A stretch of 64,000 bases of DNA from Diplolepis rosae (GCA_030998225.1 JAPYXD010000754.1:6634001-6698000); one strand, 5' to 3'. Counted from the first letter of the stretch, positions 42,855 through 53,690 are shown. Notes: generated from the letters alone by a model not told the origin. Translations and numbers: made by a program.

Positions 42855-42940
42855 ATGTAAAACTCTGAGTTTTTATCAACCTTGGACCCTAAAGCCAATT
42901 ACCAACATCAACATATATCTTCAACGAAAAATAGAATATT

Positions 42941-43180
42941 TTATATTTACAAAATGTTTCCCATGACTGAATCTAGAACAATTGGTCAAAAATAGCTGGT
43001 GAACGAACTTGTCCTTTTTTATTGGACTTTCCAAAGGTGTGCCAAATTTCAATCCGGTCCGATAATTCTATCGAGAGTTATCGTGTCCACAGACACCGGA
43101 CAGCCACACACACTTTCGTAAAAACCGTTTTTTCTGGCTCAGGGGGTCTCAAAACGACTTTCACCCCACTTTTTTTGCAA
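42941..43180 (-). repeat. Diverged R1 relative, right part
   Basis: AACGAACTTGTCCTTTTTTA, GATAATTCTATCGAGAGTTA, CACTTTCGTAAAAACCG and CTCAGGGGGTCTCAAAACG follow the order in R1. The (GTCT)n run is replaced by CAGACACCGGACAGCCACAC. It continues the copy cut at 39998. Confidence 0.65.
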
Positions 43181-43226
43181 AAATAATTCGTAATTTTCCA
43201 TATAATTGAATAGTTTATACTAAATA

Positions 43227-43330
43227 CAGTAGACTCTTGTTAACTACTTGCCTGAGGGGACTACAAGGGCTCAGATGCCTGCCGATGAAAACGGGAACTT
43301 ATATAATGAGTAATTAATAAGAGTGCACTG
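43227..43330. mobile_element. Tiny pogo-like MITE, 104 bp, TA duplication
   Basis: CAGTAGACTCTTGTTAACTA and the inverted right end CAGTGCACTCTTATTAATTA, flanked by TA on both sides. Confidence 0.75.
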
Positions 43331-43497
43331 TACTACAACCGAAACGCTGATTTTACGGATTGTTCAGATATGGTGTTCATATAATTAGATAGATTCAATA
43401 AAACTTGAAATCTTAAATAACCAGAGCCATATCCATTGCTGTTTGTCTCGTCGGTTCAATATTTATCACCTGAAGTATTCAATCATAAAGAATGATA

Positions 43498-43758
43498 CAC
43501 TCGACTCTCGTTAAGGCGAACTCCGCTAAGGTGACGTTCTAGCTAAGACGGCAGCAAAATTCCCGGTAAGGTATCGGGCGTTGCTCTCCCTTTACCCCCA
43601 CCACGGATCATGAGTTATCAACGTGAATGTATCAACATGCGCAGACATCAAAACTAAACACACGACGCAGGTGGCGAAAAGTGAGTGGGATCTCATCTCG
43701 CGGACGTCTTAACACGAACACTCGGTTTTATCTGCGTCGCCTTAGCGCGAGTGGAGTG
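43498..43758. mobile_element. pogo-like MITE, 261 bp, TA duplication
   Basis: CACTCGACTCTCGTTAAGGC and the inverted right end CACTCCACTCGCGCTAAGGC, flanked by TA. The interior is GC-richer and contains GACGGCAGCAAAATTCCC. Confidence 0.8.
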
Positions 43759-44899
43759 TAATATGCAAAAGATGTAAAATAATTAATAAAAAGATTAGTT
43801 CCTGTAACGGTGTAACAATAAATGTGAAATATATGTGAGATTGGAAGAACGTATTTTTTTAAAGTGATAAGGCATATCAGATTTTCGTTATTATTAAAAA
43901 ACTCTAATTTATTTTGAGTTAAGGCGGCCCACCTGTGTGTAGAACCCTTTAAGTCTGTTTTTTTAAGTTTATACTTTTCTTTGTAATCATTCCTTAAAAT
44001 CGAACTGCGTAAAATCAACGTTCCAGTGTAATATTTTTTTTTGCTGTGTCCTGTTATAACGATTGTTTTATTTTGATGTATTTACTATAATAGTCAATTT
44101 TTCAAGCCACTTGTTAGCTTAATATAGTGCGTTCCAAATATTGTCAAATTTAATATCAAACATTGATTTTTAAAGTTATTGTGAAGTAAATATCACTTAT
44201 AAAAGAGAATTAAATAGAGTGAAAATGTAAGAGAATTATAGCTGTCTCAGATAAGTGAGTTGTAGACTTATAAGGCAGAAGAAATAGTTGATCGATATAA
44301 AAGAATAAAGATATCTTGAGCAATTTAGTTCTTACAGTCGAAAGTTGATTGAAATTATACGAATAAAAATTGAAATATATCAAAAGGAGGATTATGTAGT
44401 AAAGATAATCCTGAAATGCTCTCATCCTAGTTGTTAAAGTATAGAAGTTTTCTAGATTTCTAAAATAGAGAATGAGCCAGAAATATTGGATTTCTCATAC
44501 ATGATGGAATAAGATAAAGATGTTCCTCTCGAGAAATAGAGACAGAGAAGAAGGCCTCTTGCTCACTGAATAGAATGTTGAGATTTTTTATCTGAAAATG
44601 CAGACAGAAAACGAACCAGAAGATCTACACACTTTTAGGAGACGCCCACTCTCAGCGAGACCAACTTTTGTAGATACCCAAATAAATCTCCACACAATAA
44701 CCTGGAAAGTAACCGCGAACATTTATTTCATTCCGAGCTAAAGAGTACTCAGTAAAACTATTCGACATTGAACTGTCTAGCCTTGGGTGTTACGCCCTTT
44801 TTATACAGTACACACTGAGATTAGTGGGTCAGAGTGGTATAGATTTTTAAAAAGATACTTTATGCACGAAAAAAGTAATTATAAATATATATGAATATA
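43759..44899. other. No gene recognised
   Basis: AT-rich to 44450; from 44460 to 44840 the composition is more mixed (AGAGACAGAGAAGAAGGCCT, GGGTGTTACGCCCTTTTTAT), which could be an old LTR or a gene fragment. I cannot support either. Confidence 0.35.
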
Positions 44900-45330
44900 C
44901 AGGGTGTCTAATAAATATGGAAACCCCTGGATAACTTCAAAGGATCGAGTTTTCATGAAAAACTTTTCATACAAGAGTTGTAGGAAATCAAGCAAAGCAT
45001 CGGATGAATACGATAAAATTGACCTTAACCGTGATCTTCAAGGTTATTCGAAGGTCAACTCGGAATATTTAAATGGGGACCACTGTTTTTTATCTCAGAT
45101 TTGGAAAGAGCGGAAAATTTTAGAGACATGGCTATGCATGGGGTCAAAAACAGTGGTTCCCATTTAAATTTACCGAGTATACCTTCAAATGACCTTGAAT
45201 ATCGCGGTCAATTTCAAGATCTTCATCCGATGCCTTGCTTGATTTTCTACAACTTTTGTGGGAAAAGTTTTTCGTGAAAACTCGATCCTGCGAAGTTATT
45301 CAGGGGTTGCTATATTTATTGGACACCCTG
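44900..45330. mobile_element. Foldback Tc1/mariner-type MITE, 431 bp, TA duplication
   Basis: CAGGGTGTCTAATAAATATG and its inverted right end, then continuous pairing of about 190 bp per arm (CCATTTAAAT, GGTCAATTT.AAGATCTTCA, GATCGAGTTTTCA). Flanked by TA. The 87-codon open frame (44904-45167) is the palindrome read through. Confidence 0.85.
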
Positions 45331-45371
45331 TATGTATATAGCTTGTCCCATAATTTTTCTCAGACATGCTT

Positions 45372-45857
45372 AATTTTCAAAGTCTTTCGAAGTATTTTCC
45401 ACCACAGTTAATACACTTTTTCATACGACAAAACGACTCATCAAACCATTCCTCCCACATTGGTTTCGGTATTAAGTCACATTCTTCTTGAAAGGCGGCT
45501 ATCAACTCCTCATCAGACGAAAAACGCCGACTTTTCATCCTTTGTTTAACGCAGGGAAACAAACCAAAGTCGTATAGTGCTAAGTCTGGACTATATTCAG
45601 GGTGTTCCAATAGTTGAACTTCTATTCCCTCCAAAAACTTCTGTGTCGCGAACGCCCGATGTGCAGGTTTCTGTGTACCACTTAGCAGTTACTGTTTTGA
45701 ATTTCTCTAGCGAAATAGTTGTCAGAATTCCACCTTTAGTGAAAAACACAGTGATCATTCGCTTAACAGTAGATTTCGATTTTCGAACTTGCACTAGCAC
45801 CTCCTCTTCAATGACCCAAACTTTGATTTGAGATTTCGTAGGAATATCGTGGTACAC
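45372..45857 (-). pseudogene. mariner-type transposase remnant, deleted and frameshifted
   Basis: Minus strand. The upstream part (from 45857) encodes VWVIEEEVLVQVRKSKSTVK then RMITVFFTKGGILTT and TVTAKWYTE, matching the region after the first catalytic aspartate. After a deletion and frameshift, the downstream part (45634-45377) encodes QKFLEGIEVQLLEHPEYSPD and LALYDFGLFP, the block with the third catalytic aspartate (DD34D-type context), then RRFSSDEELIAAFQEE and FDESFCRMKKCINCGGKYF, the usual C-terminus. The second catalytic block is only partly left (AHRAFATQKFLEG). The N-terminal DNA-binding part is missing; the boundary coincides with the next MITE. Confidence 0.9.
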
Positions 45858-46138
45858 TCGAACTCTAATGATACGAGCTCCAGAGATACGAGTGCTCCAC
45901 AGATACGAACGTTTCGACTCGAACGGAGCGAGCGGAATTTTTCCCCTTCTACCCCCACTCTATTCGAGAGTAAGGCGTGTGCAAGTGCGCGCGTCCCAGT
46001 AATAAGTCTGTGTGCGCTCTCACGCATTACCCCCGAAATCTAAACGTCTCAGAAGTGGGGGCCCCTTAAACTCTCGTATGTTTGGAGTTTCCGATTTCCG
46101 AGCTTCTCGTATTCTTGGAGCTCGAGTGCGTAGTACAA
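45855..46138. mobile_element. pogo-like MITE, about 284 bp
   Basis: CACTCGAACTCTAATGATAC and the inverted right end CACTCGAGCTCCAAGAATAC. Several internal copies of GATACGAG/CTCGTAT in opposite orientation. A TA precedes the left end; on the right TA lies 2 bp beyond the apparent end. The start resembles the 43498 element. Confidence 0.65.
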
Positions 46139-46327
46139 CAGGGCAGGTCAACCTCTAATGTATTGGGTGTCCCCGTAGGATAGTTCATTTGAACGGATAT
46201 GTGCGGCGCTAGTTTTCGGAAGCGGATGGAGTGCGGAAAGGGGAACGGCTTCGTATGAGTTCCGCCATTGTTGTATACTTTTTCTGAGCTACATCAAGCT
46301 ACATGCCATTGGTGAAACCGTTTCAGA

Positions 46328-46641
46328 ATTAAATAAGACAAAATATTTGATTATTGTTAAAATTTAAATCTATTTAACTGTATGGGAGGAATATAAAAAC
46401 AATGGAAACTGTTATTAACATATTGGTTAATTTATAAACATATTTTTATTTATGATCTTTCGGCATCATGAAAGTTTAATAAGAGTGCAAATTCGGAACG
46501 GCACACAAATATTCACAATCGTTCGAAATTAAATACACACATATAATATGTTTTTATTAATTTCCATTGTCTTCATATTCCTTTCATAAAGTAAAATAGA
46601 TTTAAATTGTAACAATAATAAAATATTTTGTCTTATTTAAT
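46328..46641. repeat. Foldback, 314 bp
   Basis: ATTAAATAAGACAAAATATT and its inverted partner; arms pair for about 140 bp (TTTAAATCTATTT, GGAATATRAARACAATGGAAA). No coding content. Confidence 0.8.
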
Positions 46642-46654
46642 ATAAAAAAAAGGT

Positions 46655-46790
46655 CGTAATCGGTATCATTTACAACATCGTAAACGATATCGGATATGGT
46701 CCCAAAATCCTACGTCGTTTACGATGTCACTTACGATAACGTTTCCAATGTCGTTTTCAACGTCGGAATTTTCTATAGGAGATAGATTAG
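46655..46790. repeat. Degenerate ATCGTTTACGATGTC-type motif patch
   Basis: At least eight imperfect copies of ATCGTTTACGATRTC in either orientation. It is like the GC-patch elements in style, but AT-balanced and without identified ends. Confidence 0.55.
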
Positions 46791-47047
46791 CCGCCATTTT
46801 TTGACTCACGAGTCCTCAGGTCGATAAAACCAAGGAGTTATTTAATTATATGATTATGTTTATTGAAGCCTTGTATAAGCTGTAAAATTAATATTTTTTG
46901 TCCCTCTGATTTCCGTTGAAGTCAGCAGTATTATCATTTTTCATAACATTTTTTATTATTAGTATATTTCGTATATTTTCTGAAAATAAAAATCAATAAA
47001 AATACAAATTACAGATATTTTGATTTTTACTTATTACGACAAAACCA

Positions 47048-47785
47048 CACAGAGAAAAATAGCATCTGGTCATAATGACTAGGGATAATGTAGTTGGAAA
47101 TAAAAAAGTGACTGTAACGAGGGAGACTTGTTGTCGCTACTTGACCCATGGCTACAGTAACATGATTTGTAGCCATGGTAGCCATATTCTGAATTGATTC
47201 TGAATACCTGGTCGTGGCGACTAGTTAACACTGTTGAAATTATCCTTAACTCTTAAACCTAGCTATGTGAACTTGAAACATTGAGTTGTCATAGCTAGAA
47301 TAACGTAGTCGCTATAACCAGTGTAGCAAACTTCACACTCGTTGAATTCGCTGTGTATTGTTTCGAGTAATGCATATTATTTTTTATAGCAACTGATAGC
47401 AACTCTTTTGAGAATTTGATTTGAAGTGTCGAGCGGCTCGAAACTGTGATTTTAAATCCTACTACTTTTAAAGTTTCAACCAGCTCTACAGATGCCGATA
47501 AACAGATTTTCAAAAGAGCTGCTATGAAAAATACAATGTTCCACGTAGTGATTTCATGCATTTGATTTTAGCAATTTGATTTAACATAACTTTATAGTTG
47601 ACACTTATATATAGTGACTGTGACAACATTACATAGTCGCTGTGACTACATTACTTAGTCACTGCGACCACTTTTAGTACCTACATTGACGGGTCAACCA
47701 TTGCTTGAATTCAGCCACAAAAAGTAGTTAAGGACATTTTCAACTACATATATCACGTCACTATGCCCAGGATTTTTTCTCAGTG
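47048..47785. mobile_element. CACAG/CACGG-type element, 738 bp, CA duplication
   Basis: CACAGAGAAAAATAGCATCT and the inverted right end CACTGAGAAAAAATCCTGGG, flanked by CA on both sides. Subterminal GTAGTTGAAA and repeated GTCGCTRTGACTA.CATTA units occur on both sides. The middle (47320-47545) matches part of the spacer of the 2526-4271 foldback. Confidence 0.75.
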
Positions 47786-47807
47786 CAAGATTTAAGGCGA
47801 AATTGTG

Positions 47808-47882
47808 AAAATGTAATTCAAGAGTGAGTTGTTATTAACTTCTCACTCTTGAATTACATTTCACAATTTTGCGTTGAATCTT
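47808..47882. repeat. Near-perfect 75-nt hairpin
   Basis: GATTYAAGGCGAAATTGTG...ATGTAATTCAAGAGTGAG pairs with the complementary strand across a loop of about 12 nt; about 30 base pairs with a single bulge and few mismatches. It has the dimensions of a microRNA precursor but could equally be a very small foldback. Confidence 0.6.
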
Positions 47883-47885
47883 CAA

Positions 47886-48673
47886 TTTCCTTTTAATTAT
47901 ATTTGAATATATTCTCTGTAACACATTTAAAGAACCTACGTATGCATGTATATGCACTAACACGTGCACACATAATGGTAGTTCATATTCTATTTGGCCT
48001 TGAAAATTGACCTCAAGGTCAAAATTGATGATACAGTCAAATGTCCCCCTCGGTCCTGGTCAACTTTTGTCCAAACCATTTTTTCGTAGATAAAGTATTT
48101 TAGAAGATATTTGGGATTATAGATTAAAATGGGTCACCGTGTATATCATAACGCATTTGAAAATAGTAAGTTTGTTTAATGATTAAACTGACTGTCTTCT
48201 TTTGTATTAATTATTAGACTGTTCATTTATTATTTATTGTTTATGTATTATAAACAGATTGCAAGTTAAGTGGTGAAGTTTACCATTCGCAATGGCACTT
48301 TCTTATTCTAAAACATTTTTCATAGTAAAGTTTGGTTAATTTCACGTTAATTTCAACGAAATATAATCAAATGGTGAGTTTTTTCAGAGCGCAAATTAGA
48401 CACTTCAAAATACCACTTTTTGCTCTAATCCCAGATAAAAATATGTCATTTACTTTCTGTTTTTTGTACTCTACGTGATGAAATCTCGCGGACAATTCAC
48501 CAGTTTTTTTAAAATGTCAACATTAGAATTCTTATCACAAATTTAAAGTCACATTTTAAAACTCATGATATTCTAGCCTTCAAATTAAAACTCAATTTTC
48601 TCGAAACTTAAGTACTTTTTTCATTCAAAATTTTTCCCCTGTATTTAGCAATTCCACATTTTGAAGACGGCTT
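47886..48673. other. No gene recognised
   Basis: AT-rich. The piece at 48000-48140 (TTGACCTCAAGGTCAAAATTG, GGTCCTGGTCAACTTTTGTCC) has the look of a dispersed repeat, but no ends are visible. Confidence 0.4.
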
Positions 48674-49877
48674 AAGGTAAAAGCACCAATAGCCGGACGT
48701 CTAAGGAAATGTCATTCAATTTTTTGTATTAATCGTTCTAAATGTGATGCGGAATCAAGAATTGTCGCGATTATTTTGATGTATGTGTCCTCCCTACTAT
48801 AACAAAAAGTCCAGAGTTGTGTTAAATCTGAATAATCCATTTTAATAATTCTCTTCATTAAATAATGCTCTGGAGCCAATTGCCGGACGGGAAAAGTGAA
48901 TTGATCCAATAGCCGGACAGCGCTGCACCAATACTCGGACAAGAGAATATTATAATTTAATTGATATGGATTTGATATTTTTTAAGCATAATAAACACTG
49001 GGAAATATTTACGGAAACATTTTTTAGGTCTACACTTATAAAAAAAAAATATTGAAAAGATTTCACAAATAGAATTGTTAATGAACTTCATTCTTTTGAG
49101 GTCTATTGAATAAGTTTAATTTATTTTGACAATTTTTTTTTCTATGAACTTTGCTTTACATTTACATAATAACATATTTATTTAACACTTCTGCTTCTTC
49201 GTTTTTTGCTGGTTTTTTGCTTTATTCTTCTTTCTTTCTTTTCAAAGATTTTTTCTTTTGATCCTGCTTTTGATTTTCCTTTGACGTGGCTTCTCTTTTT
49301 TCTTGCTGTTCCTGTTTTTTCTTTGATGCAGCTTCTTTTTTCTCTTTCTGTTCTTGTTTTTTTTAGTGTTGCTTCTTTCTTCTCTGTCTCTTCCTGTTTC
49401 TTCTTCAAAAAGCAGTGCAATGTAACGCCGGACACGCGTTCGGTTATTAGGCAAATCGAATATTCATTGACCTAATAACCGGATTTCAAATATTTAATTA
49501 AAGGAAAATGTTTTTTAATTTTGAAAAATATTATGGTTTATATAAAGCATTTGACTTTAGTGTAACACGTATTAAAATGACAAATGAAGGTAAATGTATA
49601 TGTTATTTGCTTAACAAAGACAACGCGTCAGTTAGTTTATAGAGCAGATTTCGCTACATTTCGACCAGCCTTGTGCTTCAGTAGAGAAATTTTGTTTTCT
49701 TGGCCAAGTTTTAATTCCTAATTTAACAAATTTTTCACTTTTTTAAAGTGTACGTTTCGAGGTTTATATACGGTACACCAAAATAGCGATAAGTGATTCA
49801 TAAATCTTTAATTTTGAGAAAAATTTATAGCTATGTCCGGCTATTGGGTACTGTCCGGCTATTGGTGCTTTTACCTT
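48674..49877. mobile_element. CAATAGCCGGAC element, intact copy, 1.2 kb
   Basis: TAAGGTAAAAGCACCAATAG at the left and its exact inverted form at the right (with CCGGAC continuing), and extra AATAGCCGGAC copies just inside both ends. On the minus strand it has a Lys/Glu/Arg-rich open frame (49178-49435, with LHCFLKKKQEETEKKEATLK) and another of 76 codons (48712-48942). Neither shows a transposase motif. The Lys-rich frame is partly repetitive at the DNA level (TTCTTTTT runs). Probably non-autonomous. Confidence 0.75.
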
Positions 49878-50682
49878 ACCATTTGTTTTTTTTTCTTTAA
49901 TTGAGTATTTAATTTTGTATTACTGTCGTAAGTCGACTCTAAAATTGAGAAATAAAAATAAATAAAATTCTAATCAATTTATAGCGAAAATGTCTCACTA
50001 ATTGAAAGTGAACGCATTCACGCTAATTCATTGGTAAATATACTTTGAATTAGTCAATATTGACTAGATCAGATTCAGAAAATATTCCTCTTCTAGAACA
50101 CTACAATATTGATCTTAAAAATAAGTTTCTGAAGACTAAGATGTTAAGTAAAATTATTTTTATAAACTCTGACCTTTATTTAAGCTGACTAATAGACATT
50201 TACTTAAAAATGCTTTTTTTAAATTGAATGAAATCTGATGTGAGTAGAAACCAGTTCGTAATTACGTTCTACTAGAATTCCAAGAGTCAAGTTTCGAGAT
50301 TGGAAATAATGTGTAGGGATGTGAAAAATAGCTCTTTCAACATGAAATTACTCTTCGGCACAGTTATGCGCAGTGTACTTTTGCTAATTAATATTTCCTC
50401 AAGTAGGACATATAGAGCATCACGATTCTCTCTTCTCTTTGCTGTGAAATCCCACTAAAGTGTCTTAAAAAACTTAACGATTACTACTTCCACAATACCT
50501 ATTTCAATCCTGACATATACAACCAATTAAGGGGTAATACATGTTTTTCACAAAATAGACTTCACTTCAATCAAATTTTTTATAATTATTTCAAAAATAT
50601 TCATCAAAGTTTCAAAAAATATTTCCAATAGTTCGAAAACAAACTTAATTTCATCTTAACAAATATAGGTTGAACGGACCAA
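49878..50682. other. No gene recognised
   Basis: AT-rich. Segment 49995-50095 (CACTAATTGAAAGTGAACGC, TAGATCAGATTCAGAAAATA) may be an old AATCTGAATCAGT-type MITE. Confidence 0.4.
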
Positions 50683-50886
50683 AATATTGTTTTGTTAAAG
50701 CTTTTTTGTCCGCCGTACACCGAAAGTTAGCCTTGTCGGTATCGTTTTGCGTGCGGGAAGTTTATTTTCCCGCATCAGTGCGGTAATATTGTTTTGTTAA
50801 AGCTTTTTTGTCCGCCGTACACCGAAAGTTAGCCTTGTCGGTATCGTTTTGCGTGCGGGAAGTTTATTTTCCCGCATCAGTGCGGT
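50683..50886 (+). repeat. 102-bp exact tandem duplication of repeat Q
   Basis: Units 50683-50784 and 50785-50886 appear identical, each with TTGTCCGCCGTACACCGAAA, GTCGGTATCGTTTTGCGTGC and CCCGCATCAGTGCGGT. No differences seen between the units, so the duplication is recent or recently homogenised, or an assembly effect. Confidence 0.9.
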
Positions 50887-51040
50887 AAAATTTTAAGTGT
50901 GCGGAAAAGTAAAACAAAGTTAAAATTTTACCGCATTAGTGCGGGAAAATTAACTTTCCGCAAGTAAAAAGACACCGGCTCGGTTAGCTTTCGGTATAAC
51001 ATACAGAGAACAAAAAATATCGTTCGTATCACGTATTCAA
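50887..51040 (-). repeat. Inverted repeat Q partner
   Basis: TTACCGCATTAGTGCGGGAA through CACCGGCTCGGTTAGCTTTC to ATATCGTTCGTATCACGT is the inverted, diverged counterpart of the tandem units, ending in the same ACGTGATACGAACGAT terminus seen at 9347 and 52105. Confidence 0.75.
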
Positions 51041-52029
51041 CCTCGCAAATTAATAAATTTGGTCAACTGTCTAATACACAAATCCATTGGTTAATCCAAC
51101 CACAATTTCATAAGATCACTCAAATACTTGTACGAGTAAAGGTTACACTTAACATTATTTTCTTACACAATGTCGTTGAATTATTTGTTTTGTGATCTAG
51201 ACTTGAAGAATTTGGATTCCATTTTATTTTTGAATATCGTCTCGAAGAAAATTATTTTTTCTCACAATATGCACCCTAAACCTTTCTAAGAATTTCGGTA
51301 ACGTGTGAGCGAATAAATTTTACTTCTTCTTCAAACTTTCCTAGTCGATATCGGTTATTGGCTTTCGTATTACCTCTTTCTTCTGGAAGATTCAGTCATC
51401 TATAAGCGTCCTACCGCCCGCAGATAAAAGCTTATTAGTTATTGCTGTCATATTTCTTCGATGCGATATCTGAGTACTTATTTTTTTTTGCTAAATAACC
51501 AAGTTCATTTCAAATGTATCACAAAAAGTATAATTTAGTTATTATTTTTATTAATTATCTTTCTCAAATTCTTGAGTTTCAGTGATTAAAAAAATTAATT
51601 ACGGTAAAAGCACTTGTCGGTATGAACTTGGGTTGGAAGTTTTCACAGCTTTTAGTTCAGATTAATAAAGGTTTCTCATAAAATTTTCGATAATTTCTAA
51701 GACATGAAAACTCAGATGAATACCGTGGGTTTGGTCAATTAAAAATTTGAAATGTTGACGCGATTTTGCTGTGGAAGTGGATTGATTATTAAAATTATTA
51801 TCAATAATCAGTCCTTAGTAGTAATTATGTTTTAACTTACAATTTTTTAAAATTATTACAAACATTTTTTTTATGTATAATTCCAGGCAGTTTTCCAAAG
51901 AATTTTTTTTCCATGTTTGATTTCAATTTTTTTCAAACAATCGTATATGCAATCTTAGTTTTAGATTTTAATTCTACCTATATAAATTTTTAGTTTTGCT
52001 TTCTATTAAAATATTGTTTTTTCCACTTT
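51041..52029. other. No gene recognised
   Basis: AT-rich unique-looking sequence; nothing supported. Confidence 0.45.
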
Positions 52030-52225
52030 AATAGTATATTTCGTATCAAGTGCAGAAAGGCGTTTTTTAACGCAATAGTAAGTCGCACGTTAAAATACGT
52101 TCTGCACGTGATACGAACGATATTTTTTGTGCGCTGTATACCGAAAGCTAACCGAGTCGGTGTCTTTTTGCTTGCGGAAAGTTGATTTTCTTGGCAAACT
52201 TTCGGTGTACGGTAGATGAAAAAGA
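52030..52225. repeat. Repeat Q copy with terminal hairpin
   Basis: TTCGTATCAAGTGCAGAA and TTCTGCACGTGATACGAA (52030-52113) form a hairpin; then ATACCGAAAGCTAACCGAGT, GGTGTCTTTTTGCTTGCGGA and CTTTCGGTGTACGG follow as in the other Q copies. Confidence 0.7.
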
Positions 52226-52324
52226 TGAGTAGTCGTGTCAACTATTTTATTTAAAACGGGTTGCCAAATTATTATACTTACTTTGTTTTTGTTGATCGCA
52301 TAAAATTTCCTATTATTGACAAAG

Positions 52325-53690
52325 GTCCGTGCAGCTAGCACCCCTTCAGTGGAATTTTGAATTTTTTATTATTGTAGAATTTACGTCTTTTTTATGACTA
52401 TTTTCAGGCGCAAATTAAAAATTTACGGCTCTTCAAGTTTTTTCAAAAAATCAATTTTTATGTGTGGGGTGCTAAGTGCACGTTCACTCGGCACCTCCAC
52501 CATAGAAATAATACAAATAAAAAAAAACCAAATACACCATATTTCACGGCCTTTTTACGGCTCTGAAACATACCAAAAATAAATCTCCAAAAGACAACCC
52601 CTAAGTCAGAATGCATCCCCCCCTTTCTTAAAATGTGTAAAAGTCAAAAATCAATTACATCATATTTTATGGCTTTTTTACGGCTCTGAAATGCACTATA
52701 CAAAAGTTTTAAGAAACAACCCTTGCCTATAAAATTTACTCCCTCTTCAAAAGTTTGAAAAGTTGAAAGTGAAAGGTCCGATCAGCTGGCACCTCCACAA
52801 AGGAATATCATTATTTATTTTATGCTATATCTTTGGGCTAATTATGGGCGGTAATGCCGATTTTTGGGCTCTTCTATTTTTTTCAAAAAACCAAATTTTA
52901 GGTGAAGGTGCTGACTGCCTCATCAGCTAGCACCTCCAGTAAATAAAAACCTTTAAGTTTAAAAAACTGACTATACCCCAATTTCGGACTATTTTTGAGC
53001 TCTTAAAATATCTAAAAATCAATTACGAAAAAACAACCCCCATCACTGACAAGCAACTCTTAATTTTGAAAAATACTTTTTCGGCAAAATAAACTACTCC
53101 AGAATTTCGGGCTATTTTCGGGATCCTCAAAAATGTCTCTATCAATTTTTAAACTCCAACCCTTGACATCAAAATTATGTATCTTCATTTTTGAAGTATT
53201 TAAATTCTTGAAAAGGGGGTTGATTTCGTAATTAGGGTTTTCTTTGGGAATTCTTTTGTGGTGCTTATCAAAGTCTTAAAAATGTCTTTTAAAAGTTTGT
53301 CTTTATTTTTTGTTTTTTAACATTTTTTAAGTAAGTGGGGGTTGTTTTCTGAATTAGGGGTTGCTTTTTCAAAATTTCTTTTAGTACATATCGGAGCCAT
53401 AAAATAGCCGTAAAGTGTGATTTAATTGATTTCCGACTGTTGCACATTCCAAGTAAGAGGGGGTTGTTTTCAGACTTAGGGGTTGTCTTTTTGAAATTTA
53501 TTTTTAAAGCATTTAAGAGCCGTAAAAAGGCCATAAAATGTCATATAATTGATTTTTGACTTTTACACATTTTAAGAAAGGGGGGGTTGTTTTTTGGAGA
53601 TTTATTTTTGGTATGTTTTAGAGCCGTAAAAAGACCGTGAAATATGGTGTATTTGGTTTTTTTTATTTGTATTTTTTCTATGGTGGATAA
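52325..53690. repeat. Inverted array of about 130-bp units
   Basis: Left arm units contain ACGGCCTTTTTACGGCTCTGAAA, a CAACCCCT/ACCCCC segment and ATGTGTAAAAGTCAAAAATC; the right arm has the same units inverted (53390-53690). Between them are looser relatives (52740-53200) with RYCAGCTRGCACCTCCA. The outer ends match as CTCCACCATAGAAATAAT and its complement (52497; 53680). No coding gene. Confidence 0.7.

Larger units (their letters stand above)
39999..42925. mobile_element. Palindromic Penelope-type insertion, 2.9 kb, 15-bp duplication
   Basis: Left arm about 40028-40985 and right arm about 41968-42924 are inverted copies. Each arm has, from outside in, a hammerhead motif, about 300 bp of AT-rich sequence and about 480-500 bp of CA/TA microsatellite. 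GAAAAATAGAATATT is present at both boundaries (39984-39998 and 42926-42940), a 15-bp target duplication. The spacer (40986-41967) shows no reverse transcriptase. Penelope-like elements are known for variable target duplications and inverted terminal repeats, which fits. Confidence 0.7.

Noticed and set aside
44460..44840. LTR of a retrotransposon
   Set aside because: Composition and a TATA-like word suggest it, but no paired LTR, primer-binding site or TG...CA boundaries can be shown.
49178..49435. Lys-rich protein gene
   Set aside because: The frame lies inside a terminal-repeat element, is produced by TTCTTTTT-rich DNA and is broken in the second copy (21932-22258).
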